64,000 nucleotides of DNA, taken from Vanessa cardui (Eukaryota > Arthropoda > Insecta > Lepidoptera > Nymphalidae). Below, piece after piece: positions 1-13,300 of this stretch. Position 1 is the first letter of the stretch; every line of letters begins with the position of its first letter. Both the position numbers and the translations under genes were made by a program. Where the stretch lies: assembly GCF_905220365.1 (NCBI RefSeq), contig NC_061147.1, forward strand, positions 2,046,001 through 2,110,000, written 5' to 3'. Below the pieces are notes generated by a model. That model did no database searches. It was given only the letters and a program-made list of their open reading frames with translations, and was not told where the DNA came from.

Positions 1-704
1 ATTTCCCGTGTTATTGTTGTGTAAGTCTATTTATTTTTAGACTGCATTCTTATTCTTCTTTATAAATAGTTTAGCTGCTGCCCATAGCTTTGCTCGCGTA
101 GAAGTTGATTATATTACAGATTGAATTAAATTATTACGTTAATGTTAAACCTCTTCGCCGTCCAATTCTTAGTGTATCTACTCAATAAAACGACCCTACT
201 GACCAAAATTTCATGGTCATCACATAAATAGTTGACGTTCGCAGATGAATCAGTTCCTCAGGACATGTTATTTTATATTTATACATAAATAAAGTTAACT
301 TATGTATGTGTTGTTTGTTCTTAAAAACCTTCAAAGCAAAATCCTTCAAAAATAGTTTATAAATATTAATCACTAAACTTCATCTGTATCTGATCGATTA
401 TACAAATTTTATCTTCACTGCAAATCGATTATTAATTATTCAAGCGCAAAAATACTACCAACATTCTTAACAGCTTAATTTTTAGAAGATAACCGACTTT
501 GTGCGATTTTGAATTTAAGAAAAAAGTCATTGATCAGTTCACCGATTTCACTGTAATGTATTAATTTTGTATGTAACAGCATTTGATATTTAGTCTTTGG
601 TGGGAGGCACTAGAAGTGACGGTGGTATGGTGGCATGCACGAGAGCTGCGCGCGGTACTGGACAGTATTTGGATATGTGATTCTAAAATAAAAGCATTAG
701 AGTA

Positions 705-905
705 AGTTACTCTGTATGACATCAACTATCTAACAGTGAAAGTACTATCAAAATCGATCCAGCCGTTCCAGAGAATACCCGGAACAAACAGACGGACAAA
801 AAGTGTATCGTAATATAATAATTAATAATATGCATTTAATAAATATGGATTATTTTAATATTACAGAAAGACACTCCAATTTTGTCATATGTATTAATTG
901 TATTC
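705..905 (+). repeat. RTE-like LINE 3' tail relic
   Basis: The segment contains the pieces atcgatccagccgttccaga and acagacggacaaaa followed by ttttaatattacagaaagacactccaattttgt. A second diverged copy lies at 63297-63490 with the same order of pieces. From memory this arrangement is typical of 3' ends of insect RTE-type non-LTR elements; the family assignment is not proven. Confidence 0.4.
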
Positions 906-1153
906 ATCAAAAGAATTCCTCAATTTGCAATAAACCCTTGAACATGCTCAAAATTGAACCGTGTGTCAAATTACCCTATGCCCTTCTATATTGCGAGCTG
1001 GTTAATTTTACTCGAGGCGGTTTGCCAAGTGCTCAGGTGAAAACGACATACCAATCTGATATATTTGATTTAAATTCCTTACGAATCGCTTTGAACTATC
1101 TCCACGTTGAATATTTCTGGATTGGTCGAACCGGACGAATTTATTAGCGCGGG

Positions 1154-1434
1154 AATAGGTTGGCGGACGAGCATATGGCCCACCTGATGGTAAGTGGTCA
1201 CCATCACCCATAGACAATGACGCTGTAAGAAATATTAACTGTTCTTTACATCGTCAATGTGCCACCTTGGGAACTAAGATGTTATGTCCCTTGTGCCTGT
1301 ATTTACACTGGCTCACGCACCCTTCAAACCGGAACACAACAATACTGAGTACTGTTATTTGGCGGAAGAATAACTAATAATTGGGTGGTACCTACACAGA
1401 CGGGCTTGCACAAAGCCCTACCACCAAGTGTCAT
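1154..1434 (-). mobile_element. Family B interspersed element (SINE/LINE tail), copy a
   Basis: About 280 bp, starting at ataggttggcggacgagcat and ending at ccctaccaccaag. At least eight recognisable copies of this family occur in the window. Copies at 19998 and 39447 end in a poly(A) run after tataccat, so the retroposon sense strand of this copy is minus. I cannot assign a named family. Confidence 0.75.
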
Positions 1435-3169
1435 TAAGTCATTTTACAATAGACATGATGTGGGGAATTGCAGTGTATTATCGACGATTTTTGTTTAATT
1501 TCGACAAAGATCTAGATTGTTAAGGCAATCTAATGGGGATCAATTCTGTGATTTTTCAATTTATTGTATTAATGGAAATGTGAAAATACCCGCAAATAAT
1601 TTAAGTACTTTTTCCTCCTACTCATTAATTGCGTGTTGTTTTCTTTTAATAAATCGTGTCAGTATTTTGTATCCTATGCTTATAATGAATAAAGAATACA
1701 AAATACTTTTATTGAATGATAATATTTTTTTTCGAATCATTGAGTTCGTGATTCTAACACTTTAGAATTTTTTTTAAATATTTTTATAAACATTCAAACG
1801 ATATTTAATAAAAAAAAACATAAAACAATGACTGTAATTATGTGTATTAATAATTATGTTTAGTATGCAATAATCAAATTTAATAAAACCTTCATCGTCA
1901 CGGCTGATAGCACACGTCGCACGAACAAGCGACATGATAGCGACAAAACATTTTATTACGATTTTAAAAAAGGCGGTCGAAAATGAAGAATGAGCATAAT
2001 ATGCCATATTTGGCAGCGTAATGCCCGTTAAGGACTGATTTGCTCCAAATAATATTAAAAAAAGTGTAGGATACAGGCTCTCTTGCATAGCATTATTTAG
2101 AACGCATTCTTTTTTTTTAATAGGAAACTGTCATCATTAAATGACGTTTCTTCAAAACCAAAATGTACTTTATTCAAGTAGTTGTTACAAGTACTTTTTA
2201 ATCGTAATTTAACTATATAAAAATAAACTACCATCTAGCTTCCTTCGTCCCATTTATATTGTCTACGTTTTATTATAAAACAATAATAAAGTATTTAAAG
2301 TCACCTCTTTCGTAATTGGTTTAATTCGTACGGGATCTTAATAACAATTTATATAATTGTCATTAATTATCCTCAAACTTTGCTCATTAATTTATTGTGT
2401 TTATTATTTAATACATCAATATAGTCAAAGAAACTGTGTGTCCAATGTGTCCCAACATACCTATCCTGTCTTTGTGTTAGTGTGTACATACACTTAAATA
2501 AAAAGAAATAAACTATTTACACACACAGACATAAAATATGACAGCATTTCGTCCGACTAATGGCCTATAATTAATTATACTATACTTGTATCGGAAAAGT
2601 GATCACATTACCATTCCTACGAAAGTCAGTGGTGGTGAGCAAAAAAAAACTGGAATGCAAAATTGCGTATTTCCACGCTTTCGCACAAATTAAAGTAATC
2701 GTGTCAATTAATTGCATGGTTGTATGAAAGATGGTTTTGACCGTAACAAGACGATACCGTTATTTAATTTATATTTAATAAATTCCGCTCGTGTACGATT
2801 GATAAACGATTCTATAAAATGCAATTCTGTTTTGTAATAATTCTATTTTGAAACTAAAACGTCCAAAGGACCTCATAGATACGCGTGTTGTACATGCGAA
2901 AATACTCCTTCACAACTAAACCACTAGTCTAAATTTGATTCAATTTGGTATGAAACAAGCTTGAACTCGAAGGAATGATATATGTTACTTATTATGCCTT
3001 GCACCTGACAATTAACCTCTAACGTTAAGGCAAAAAATAATAATGTTGAAATGTAATAAGTTTATTATTAATACGAATATCAAAAACGACATATAGTTTG
3101 TAAAATCAGCAGCATTTGTTCGGTGTTTCGGTTCCGATAACCAAAATATAGGCTTAGTTATATAAGTAA

Positions 3170-3255
3170 AGTAACAGCCTGTAAATTTCCCACTGCTGAA
3201 ATAAGGCCTCCTCTTCCATTAAGGAGAGGGTTTGGAACGTATTCCAGGTATTAGT
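3170..3255 (-). mobile_element. Metulj-type SINE, 3' fragment
   Basis: Matches only the 3' end of the SINE: acagcctgtaaatttcccac, then aaggcctcctcttccattaa and ggaacgtattcca. The tRNA-like head is absent. Confidence 0.65.
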
Positions 3256-6200
3256 TATATAGGCCTGTAGCATTAGACAGAATAGTTCCGTCATAAAACG
3301 CACTAACTAGCATTTAGTTCCTTCCAAGTTTTGCGATATCAATAATAACCGCTTTTTAAAAGAGATGATTCAGAAATCTTAACTGATGATTGTGGGTTCA
3401 ATTCCAAATAATATTTAATTAATTTGGATGGCTGGGCGGTGAAAACTGCATACATCAAAAAGTGCGACATTTATGTTTTATCTTGCTTTGATTACATTAA
3501 TTTACATATGTTCTAAAAATAATTAGTACCAATTATTTAACAAGGGCCATCAATATCGTAACTAATAGGCGACAAGTGTTGCCATTTGTAAGTATCGTGC
3601 ACAGATAATCAACTGTGAAATTATTAAAGGAAAATAATTAATTAATGTTCTTAATAAACTTACATGCATTTAATTAAAGTTTTTGTAAACAATATTTAAT
3701 TTATGAGGAAATTATAAAAATGCGACACAATTTCTAAAAATTGAATTGTAAGTAAAACAGCGCCATCTAGTGTCATCAAATCGAAATAATTGAGAAGTAA
3801 TGTCAGAAAGTGAACTACATGCTATTAGGGTAGTTCCTTATCAGAAGCATTCGCATGTATTGTAACTCAAATGCATGTAATATACAAGTAAGAAAGAAGA
3901 TCTGACCAAAAGAGTATGTTACCGATAAACATACTATTTGTTCTATATTGTAAAAACAACTAAATTGACTGCAGGCGAAACCGGGATCACTGTGTTAGTC
4001 AGCCAGTGAGAAAGTACTCTTAACGTATATCTCAACATCGAATGCGCCCTTTGAGTCCTAATTAATCGCGTCAGATATTTGCTCCTATATAATATATAAT
4101 GGCGATCTGTAAAACGGTCAAAAAATTAAAGCGCTGCAGCGCCACTGGCGACGAATTACAAAAGTACAGATTGTATAGAAAAGCCTAAATAAAAAATCGT
4201 ATAAGTACAGTCGGGGTAAGAAAAGGTTCGTCGCCTTAGCATCTATTATCGTGTTCTCTGTATGAGGGTAAATCTGCTTTACCAATCGAGAATGACATAT
4301 TGCGTCGCAATGATTTGATGTTAAGATTCGAAAGGTACTAAGATTTTAAGACTTGATAAAGAAATGAATTTAAAGAACTGACGAAGGTTTTCTTTTTCTG
4401 ACTGTACTATCATTCGCGATCTGTCAATCGATGTCAGTCTTTTTATCTCAAACAGCAAATAATATAAAATGTAACGAAATATATGAAGATCGGAATATTA
4501 AGACGATACAGTGTAGAAATTCCTCTGGCCGCGTTCCACCCACTCCGTCCAAATATACAAGTAAACAACGAAATGAATACTTTGACGTCGGGACGCGAAC
4601 ATCGCTGAATGCGAATCGCTTGATACAAACACCGGCTATTTTTACGCAATATTTTTAATTCCAGATACCATAAGGTGTGAAATGTAATAACTGGACACAT
4701 ATAAGCGAAATCTGGGTAGGTATTTATTCAGGAGGACGCCAACAAAACTCGATTTTGTGAAATGTCAGTGTCACTAAATAATTTTCAATATTTGATGGAT
4801 ATACTTGTCTAAATGTTATAACACTTCCAAATGTTACCAATGAAAAAAATATACAACATTATAATTAAGAATATTACTGTGACGAATTATATCGAATCAT
4901 TAATACTGAATTGATCGTTAATTTTTTAATCGACACTTATTATATGTCGCGGCACTTTTGTTGATTTGATTGTAATAAGATACGAAGTTATTTATATATT
5001 TGTTTAAGTAAGAATTCTTCTAAGCAAATGTTACTAGAAACTTTATTTCCAGTGAAATCTTGATTGGCACGTTTCAAATAAGACCTAATTTATTTGTTAA
5101 GTTTAACATCTGCGATTGAAATTGTAAATAGCATATTGCGAACCGCTGAAATATTCGTTTCAGTTTAATCTTACACTTTAAATAGCGAACGTAGAAAATT
5201 CCCGCGCTTTTTCCTGTCACTGTCATATTATCCATAGATAAAATAAAATGTTTGGAGAACTATAAATATATGTAAATATAAATGTTATTTTTAAATTACA
5301 TAGGATTTAAACAATGTAAAATATGGATGAAATTTCAACTTCGACATTCATTTATTCGTATAAGCTATTTGCCCGGCTTGTGTGCCGTGTACTTTACCTT
5401 AAAACAACTTAACACTTGCTTTCTGTTGATATAAATGGCTAAACAAGACTCTTTCTGAGCGAAAGTAGTTAAACTGGCATATATACAAGTTAATTTTTCT
5501 TTTTTTTTAATTCTTAGACAAGATGTACAAACGTTACAATCGTCAAAATTGCTATAAATTTATACATGAAGTAAAAAAAGGATTTGTTTTGATTGAGTTT
5601 CTGATATGATAATCTGTTCATTATTATACATGAATGATATTTTCTGGCTAAATCAAGAACCAATATAGAAGGGGATATCTTTGGGATTTGGGTTTTGCAC
5701 TAATGCTACAGATGTCAAGTATTTCAACTGCAAGGGCCAATAAGATACGAATCGGTAACCAGTGTTTACCACTCTTATACATTTCAGCACTTTCTGTTGT
5801 AACGTTATAATTTAACGAAATTCCTGTCACATGAAACAGGTCTTTATACTCACGCATAGTTTCAAAGGGCTCAGTAATAGCAGGACGAATGATTTTTATC
5901 AAAATCACTTCTTATCGTATTTCTTTGGGCAAAAAAACAGTATGAGTAAGACCGAAATTATGCACTTTTCCTCACAGTGGCCAGCCAGATAAAGATATGC
6001 TCTTATGCGAAAATACTGATTTTTAATTGTATCAAGATTACTATGGGATACCATATGCAAAAAATGAATTAGTTTAGTTGATAAATCTATGGATATCAAA
6101 CCAATGTTGACTGTTATTGTAGCTAACAGAATTATCTTAGAAAAAAACCCAATTAATCAGCATCAAAATTCCATTCCATTTTCGAAATTTAATATAAACC

Positions 6201-6504
6201 TATATTACAAAAAAAAAAAACAGAAATGTGTATTCTGAGAGCGTGTTAAACTTTAAACATATTTCCTTTGCCTAATTAAAAATGTGCATACCAAAAAAAC
6301 AAAATGTCGTCTGATTTAAATATGTCTGCAACGTGTTACGTATTCAGATGGACATTATACGTTACACATGAACGTAATGGTCCCTATAAATAAGTCGAGT
6401 GAAAAGTCAACGCGCGACCCAGTCATCTAGGATGCCCACGCGTATTATTTGTCAGGGGGTTATATCTGATATAAGAATATTGGAGATGTTATTTCATCGA
6501 AAAT

Positions 6505-6895
6505 ATATCATACTCGCGACCCGCCCCGGCTCCGTTCGGATCATTTACATCAAATTAAAGCAAAAAAGAAACAGCCTATAAATTTCCCACTGCTGGGCTA
6601 ATGGCCTCCTCTCCCATTAAGGAGAGGGCTTGGAACAATGGCTTGGAACATATTCCACCACGCTGTTCAAATGCGGGTACGTGGAATTAGAATCTTAAAC
6701 AAATTATAAACTTCTAAAATGATCAGTGTTTCTTTACTATATTGTCCTTGTATTATATACAAAAACCTTCCTCTCAAATCACTCTATCTATTAAAAAAAA
6801 GGAACGAAATCCGTTGCGTTATTTTAAAGATCTAAGCATACATGGGGAAAGACAGCAGTAAGCGACTTTGTTTTATATATGTATTGATACTAATA
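6505..6895 (-). mobile_element. Lep1-like Helitron fragment with a nested SINE fragment
   Basis: The left edge reads cgcgacccgccccggctccg, the reverse complement of the usual 3' end of Lep1-type non-autonomous Helitrons. The right part (6690-6880) matches the copy at 11641-11890, sharing attgtcc-gtattatatacaaaaac and ttttaaagatctaagcatac. A Metulj SINE 3' fragment (about 6568-6690) lies inside, so this is a nested insertion. Confidence 0.5.
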
Positions 6896-8262
6896 TAAAA
6901 AAAATGAATTTGTTAATGGTGGTATGGATTTGGTGGAAGCACAATTTTAGAGGAGGGTAACACTGCGCAATGGGAACTGCTAAAACAACACGAAGAAGAT
7001 ATTTATTAAATAAATACAGAGCGAAACTAAAAATAACTTATTTACAAATGATGCAAGCGTGTTAGAATGCTGGCAACATTTCCCTATAGAACCATAATTT
7101 ATATTTACTGGAAAACTGGTCATCCTATTTTGTCATACGTAGATTTAATAAAGTTGTCGCACGCGGCTTGCTTGCCATTTAGTAGTAGCCTATATTTTAT
7201 CAAAATCGGTTTATTGGTGAGGAGACAGACGTTACCATTTATATTAGTATACATTAATTCGTACTTAATTATTTCAAGATGTTCAATTGTAAGGAGTATT
7301 TAATTGTCTCAATTAAAACCCGTCACCTAACATAACATTGTTCTCTGTGCATAATTTCTGCTTATATTTTATTAGGGCCCGACTTCGTACAGGAAAAAGA
7401 AAATACAATGATATATTATATTCCTCATAATAGTCAGGAATTTGTTACTTTCGACGAGTGACGTGAGAGACGAAATATATTTCAAATTGCATCCTTAGTT
7501 TCGGGGATTACCCCTACATACAAAGAAATAAATTTAACCTCTATAGAATTAGTGTAGATTTTATCCTCGGCGGGAGAACACCTATGTGATGAGCGGTTGG
7601 TATAAGATAGGTACATACTTCAGTTTTGGCTTTGATTTGAACCCGCAATGGTCATATACATAGTCATAAAGCCCTTCTTGAGGCACAATTAAAATAAAAT
7701 CTTTAGATGAAATTTAATGCATCGTCTCTAGTTTCTAAAGTCTGAATAAAATGCTTTGGACGCTAAGAGATATCAGTTCGTAAGACTGTATTGTGTTGCA
7801 ACAATTTTAATTTAAAAAAAATACATTTTCATCAAAACATGCTAATTTCCTCAGCGTCTGATTATTAAAAAAGTATCGCATTACACTTTTAATTAGAACA
7901 GAATATAAATAGCGAATTGTGTTGCCATAAAAACGGTCGTAACAATAGCATGTTCCCCTATAAATAGACATCGTAATATCTTGTTAAGAGATAATCTTCC
8001 CTCTATTGGTTTCGAAAATTTAATAGTACGTTACGGTCGGTATTTTGAGTTATTTTTGCAGTCTAAACAAACTGAAAACGGCGCAAGACGCCATTCGTTG
8101 TAAATAATCGTCTTGTAGCCTAAAAATAACCATTTAAACTTTTCAAAGGTGAAATTTTGTAATTGACTTTGTTGACTATTATTTTGGATACTTTACTGAA
8201 TCATCACTATCATTACATAGTATAAACTATTGTTGGGTCGTTTTATACTGTGTATATATATT

Positions 8263-8320
8263 ATGTATATATTTAAGCATTCAATGTTAATAACATTAAA
8301 TGCTTAAATATATACATATA
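8263..8320. repeat. AT-rich inverted repeat
   Basis: The arm tatatatttaagcatt is followed a few bases later by its complement aatgcttaaatatata, making a long hairpin with a short centre. It sits at the left edge of a family C copy and may be part of it. Confidence 0.55.
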
Positions 8321-8530
8321 TGAACTATAACTAGTTACTGTATAAATCTTGACCGTGTGGAATGGTGGCAAGAATGCTAGCAGCATTTCCCCGTTTAATC
8401 GCAATTCCGATCCTCTGGGCAAAAATCGAACCAGCCCTCCTGTCACAGTGGAGGCAATGAAGCGAGGTGTTGTACTTTTAATGAAGCTTTTTGCACCATT
8501 ACTCCAAGGGCTACAGCGGACTGTTGTAAC
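8278..8530. repeat. Family C dispersed repeat, copy 1
   Basis: About 85 percent similar by eye to 59786-60014 over roughly 230 bp. Shared blocks are taacattaaatgcttaaata, gtggaatggtggcaagaatg, cgaaccagccctcctgtcac and actccaaggg. A third, inverted and decayed copy lies at 63509-63660. No coding potential or diagnostic ends recognised. Confidence 0.65.
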
Positions 8531-9212
8531 ATATCGAAACAATAGTATTATTATCAAATCAAAGACAATAAATAGAGTTCTAAATCACTACTGTCATAAA
8601 GGGAACTTCAAAGTAAATTATTATTTTTTCCATAAACAATATACTATAATGAAAATCCGTTATTCACATTCGAATATTATAACATTTTTATCTAGGAAAC
8701 GAATGATATTTATGAAGAATCATTGAATATTATTTCAAGTTTTTTTTTTTACAATCTACTAATATTTATTTAAATATAATCATTGAAATCGTAATGAAAA
8801 TTGGTTTTAATTTGGGCATGTGTGCTTATTTTCAATCCAGTATAGAGTATATTTTTGAAAAAGTTACATGAATGCAATAATCCACATTAAACTGTATTGT
8901 AGTCTGGACCTAAGAGAAAAGGCGACTTCCGTGTAGTACATTTAAAGGCTATTTTACTATGCAACAAAAGTAAACATTAAACTAATCCTAGACAGAGTAA
9001 TAGTTCTAGTAACTGAGTACTAACAGTAACGTCTTAACTATGCCGAATTTGTATAGATTTTAACCTCTTCAATGAACTAAAAAGTCTAAATACAAGTTTT
9101 TTTTTAAATATAATTTTCATAAATAGTCATAGGTACTAGTCATACAATACTTATCATATTCCATGAAGTATTTACTGTAAAATAAAAGGCAAGTTCATTT
9201 AAAATTTGGCTA

Positions 9213-9534
9213 AAAAATAAAAAAAAGTAAAGTAACAGCCTGTAAATTTCCCACTGCTGAGATAAGGCCTCCTCTTCCATAAGGAGAGGGTTTGGAACGT
9301 ATTCCACTACGCTGTTCCAATGCGGGTTGGTGGAATGCACATGTGGCAGAATTTCGATGAAATTAGACACATGCAGGTTTCCTCACGATGTTTTCCTTCA
9401 CCGCCGAGCACGAGATGAATTATAAACACAATTAAGCACATATATATAGTGGTGCTTGCCTGGGTTTGAACCCGCAATCATCGGTTAAGATGCACGCGTT
9501 CTAACCACTGGGCCATCTCAGCTCATATTATATC
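9213..9534 (-). mobile_element. Metulj-type SINE, full length, with 11-bp target duplication
   Basis: Full-length copy on the minus strand: the 3' end (acagcctgtaaatttcccac) comes first and the tRNA-like head (ccactgggccatctcagctc) last. The direct repeat aaatttggcta lies at 9202-9212 and again at 9535-9545, as expected for LINE-driven retroposition. The promoter part keeps an A-box-like tggcccagtgg and a B-box-like gggttcaaacc on the minus strand. Confidence 0.85.
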
Positions 9535-9699
9535 AAATTTGGCTATATTTGTAGATATATTTGTCCGATCTTCATTTAATTGAAAATTCCTTCAAACAAT
9601 ATATAAAGAGATATATGTATAAAGAAAAAGCAAGCTGCTGAAAAGAGAAAAGAGAACTTTGTAATTATTATCTTGAGGGACTATAAGTTCGATATTATC

Positions 9700-9795
9700 T
9701 CAGACTTCTACGTATGTATGTGTTTACACAAATACATTCTCTGATATTACTTCTACGTATGTGTGTGTGTTTACACAAATACATTATCTGTTACA
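9700..9795. repeat. Two-copy tandem repeat (~50 bp)
   Basis: Two adjacent copies start with ttctacgtatg and contain tgtttacacaaatacatt, differing by a short TG expansion in the second copy. Confidence 0.7.
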
Positions 9796-9834
9796 TAATA
9801 TGACTGAACGAATTACCTTTGTAATAGTTTTATT

Positions 9835-10065
9835 CAGACCATGAGTTGGTGGAAACTGGCCACTTGATGGTTAATTACCTCTACTCTCGACATTTACTCT
9901 GTGAGATATAAGAACCAATCCTATAAGGTAAATCACCAATTCATGACCAACCTAAGATGACCCTTGTGCCTTCAGTAATACAAGCTCACTCACAATTTTC
10001 ATTATAAAACAACAATATTAAGCTTTGCTTGGCGGTAGAATATGTGCACAATTCTCTACCATTAA
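9835..10065 (-). mobile_element. Family B element, old decayed copy
   Basis: Recognisable blocks in the right order are tggccacttgatggt, ccttgtgccttcagtaatac, aacaacaatatt and ggcggtagaatat. Divergence is high and both ends are blurred. Confidence 0.45.
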
Positions 10066-10193
10066 TTATACTTAGATTATTTGTGTACAATAATGTGAAA
10101 AACATAAAAATATTTATTCATCTTCACAGAAGAACACTTATATTTTCCTTCTAAAATCTGAATCAACTCCCGTTTGATTTCCAGAACAAAACA

Positions 10194-10334
10194 ATGGCTA
10201 CCACGGTGGAGGCGTCTCAGTCCCTCATCCAGTCTGAGTCCAGGGTGCACTACCAGGAGGTGGTGACGGAGACCAGGCAAGTCAAGAAGAAGAGCAAGTC
10301 CAGGCGGCATAAGGATGAGGGATCCATATCTGTG
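10194..10334 (+). CDS. LIM gene coding exon 1
   Basis: Residues 1-47, beginning MATTVEASQS and ending with the basic run KKKSKSRRHK, a possible nuclear or membrane-contact patch. The exon probably starts at 10185, after the acceptor tttgatttccag. Donor gtaagt; phase 0. Confidence 0.85.
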
Positions 10335-13300
10335 GTAAGTGAGAGCAATGTTACTGTTTTTTACATTGACCATAAATTTGTTGGAAATGTAATAATATGA
10401 AATATTGTCTCTTTATTTTGATAATTCATGCTCACCCTATTACAAAAAATAAATTAATTACTTATAATAATATTAATATCAGATTGTATATATATAAAAA
10501 CAAATGTATTTAAATATGATTGAATTAAAAAAATATATAGCCTAATCAAATTAAATAAAAAAAGGCGCTTTCCGAAATCATTTTCCATGGTCATTTTCAT
10601 AATATACATTCTGATTGATGTCAAATAATACAACTGGGATATTAATACAGTTGCTACATACGTAAATATGTGTAGAGTACTATTAATGTACATTAGGTGG
10701 CGCGCGAGTCTTTTAACAATATATTATATATCACTACACAGTATAAAACAAAGTCGCTTTCTCTGTCCCTATATCCCTATGTTTAAATCCTTAAAACTAC
10801 GCAACGGATTACAATACTTATTTTTAGTAGATAGATCGATTCGCTAAGAAGGTTTTTATACATGGACAATATAGTAAAGAAATACTGATACTAATTTTTG
10901 ACGTTTCCACTGTGATGTCATATCATTGCACCCGTTCGAAGCCGGGGCGGATCTCTAGTAAATAATATATCAGTGGATGATTTTCCAGAAGCTGCGATAG
11001 ATTACGAACACAGTTGTTGGCATAAATAGTTTCATATACAAAACAGCTATTAAGAAACATTATTTATTATGGCGACGTGCAGTTGTTGATAAATCTAGTT
11101 AAATTTAAAAAGATCTTGTTAATCTGTTATAGCAAATTATTATGGAACCAAGATTATAATTGTTGTCATTGTATTATTTTTACGTTTAAAAAATATAGTA
11201 TATAGAAATGTATTCCTTACCAAATTTTTTTACTAATAAAAATAGTAAGATTAAAAAAAAAATGTAACTTCTAATTTTTAATCTATAAAAAATATTTTAG
11301 GAATTAAAAAACGTTTTACAAATTTTCTATTTACGGAATTGACAGTATATTTCGTAATATCTTGACATGACGAGGTGGCCGAGTGGTTAAGGCGTTGGAC
11401 TGCTAATCCAATGTGCTCTGCACGCGTGGGTTCGAATCCCATCCTCGTCGATTGTTTTACTTTTATATTTTAGTATTTTATACAATTATTTATTTTTCAA
11501 ATTAATTTATACCTTTCTTTTACTGATTCTAAATTTATTCATACATCTTTATAAAATGCCAAATTTCACTATAAACCAGAGGTACCCTACACATCTTCAA
11601 AATTCCTTCTAATATTTAAAAAAATAGTTTTATTATAATAAACACTAGCGTCGGGCCCCGGTTTCGTACGGGTGCAATACTGATACTAAATATACTACAG
11701 AATTTGTTTATTTACGACATCACATTAGAAACTTCTAAAATCATCATTGTTTAACTATATTGTCCGTGTATTATATACAAAAACATTTCTCTCGAATCAC
11801 ACTATGTATTAAAAAAAACCACACCAAAATCCTTTGCGTAATTTTAAAGATCTAAGCATACGTAGGGACAGACAGACGTAAGAGACTCCTTTTTTATGCT
11901 ATAGGTTGGCGGACGAGTATATAGGCCACCTGATGATAAGTGGTTACCACCGCCCATAGACAATGGCGCTGTAAGAAACATTAACCATCCCTTTCATCGT
12001 CAATGCGCCACCAACCTTGGGAACTAAGATACATATTATGTCCCTTGCGCCTAGGTACACTAACTCACTCACCTTTCAAAACGGAACACAACTATAACAA
12101 GTACCTACTGTTGTTTGGCGGTAGAATATCTGATGAGTGGGTGGTACCTACCTAAACGGGCTTGCACTGACTGGATATAAAGAATGATAATAATGCGTTT
12201 TTATTTCAATGATAATAATCTTTTACTTATCTCATTAGTTCTAAGCAGTCGTCGCTGTTATTAATTTCTTGTTTAGTTAATAACTGCTTTTTTATTATAT
12301 ACATTCTATGTATTTATTTATGTATGCATGTATTTAATATAGTATATATGTATATGTATATTTATTGTTATTTGTGTATTATTTTATTATGTATTTATAC
12401 CACATATAAAAAAGTTACTGTACCCTTCCCATTTATATCAACATTATGATCCTTTACCCAAAGGTTGCCTGGAAGAGATCGCTGCTTAGCGATAAGGCCG
12501 CCTGTTGCACCTCATGCAACTAATATGTAAAGAAAATGTTATTTTTTAGTTTTAAGATTGGGTGCAATAAAGAATAAATAAATAAATCAATCTTTTAATT
12601 TCAATCAACAGTCGAAGAGTTCAGAGAAATTGTGCAAGAAAATGAAGGCGGATAATGAAAACCCGACCTGTGCGAAGTGTGCCCGGCCCGTGTATGCCAT
12701 GGAGCGCGTCAAGGCGGAGAAACGAGCCTGGCACAAGGAGTGCTTCCGCTGCGTGCAGTGCAACAAGCAACTTACGTAAGTCTAGTCAAATACTTGCACA
12801 GATAGAACGATTGAGTACCAAACTCAAACTCAAACTCAAATTCCTTTATTCAATATAGAAGCATTACACTTACTTATTGATTGTCAAATAAACACTACCA
12901 CCGGTTCGGAAAAAGGAACACCCTGACCTGAGAAGAACCGACTCAGCGGGTCTTTTTTTTTTTGTTATTTTTTTTTGTCAAATTAATAAGATACATAGTA
13001 GTATATGATTAGAAGTAGCCAGGAGGCGATCGTTTCATTCCCAAGGTGTGCTATCAAACATAAACTCGCTAATTGTATAGTAACCTTTTGCACACAAGCG
13101 TTCCTTAACAATTTTTTTACCCATATTCTTTCGGCAAATTTGTCACATAAAATCAAAATATTCAAGGCTTTACGAGCGTAATTGCTTTTTGTATCGCAAT
13201 TATACAGAATTAAAATTCCAATTAAACTTTAACTTAGATTTGAGAGGATTTCAACCCCTCGGCCATTATCGAGCTGTTATTCATAAATAGGGCAATACCA

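Larger units (their letters stand above)
1..10184. other. Gene-poor region upstream of the LIM gene
   Basis: No open frame here has plausible coding character; the longest frames are AT-rich and fall in repeats. The interval holds scattered SINE, Helitron and LINE-tail copies listed separately, and otherwise unremarkable AT-rich sequence. The first coding exon of the LIM gene is preceded by an acceptor-like site, so at least one 5' non-coding exon and the main promoter should lie in or beyond this region; I could not place them. Confidence 0.6.
10335..12611 (+). other. LIM gene intron 1: tRNA gene plus repeats
   Basis: This 2.3-kb intron holds a Lep1-like Helitron, a complete tRNA-Ser gene, a second Helitron on the other strand, a family B copy and a LINE tail, each listed separately. 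No further exon seen. Confidence 0.7.

Noticed and set aside
4431..4700. Frames on both strands at 4431-4700 considered as a 5' exon of the LIM gene
   Set aside because: No consensus donor in the right phase and the real start ATG lies just after an acceptor at 10184, so any upstream exon is non-coding.
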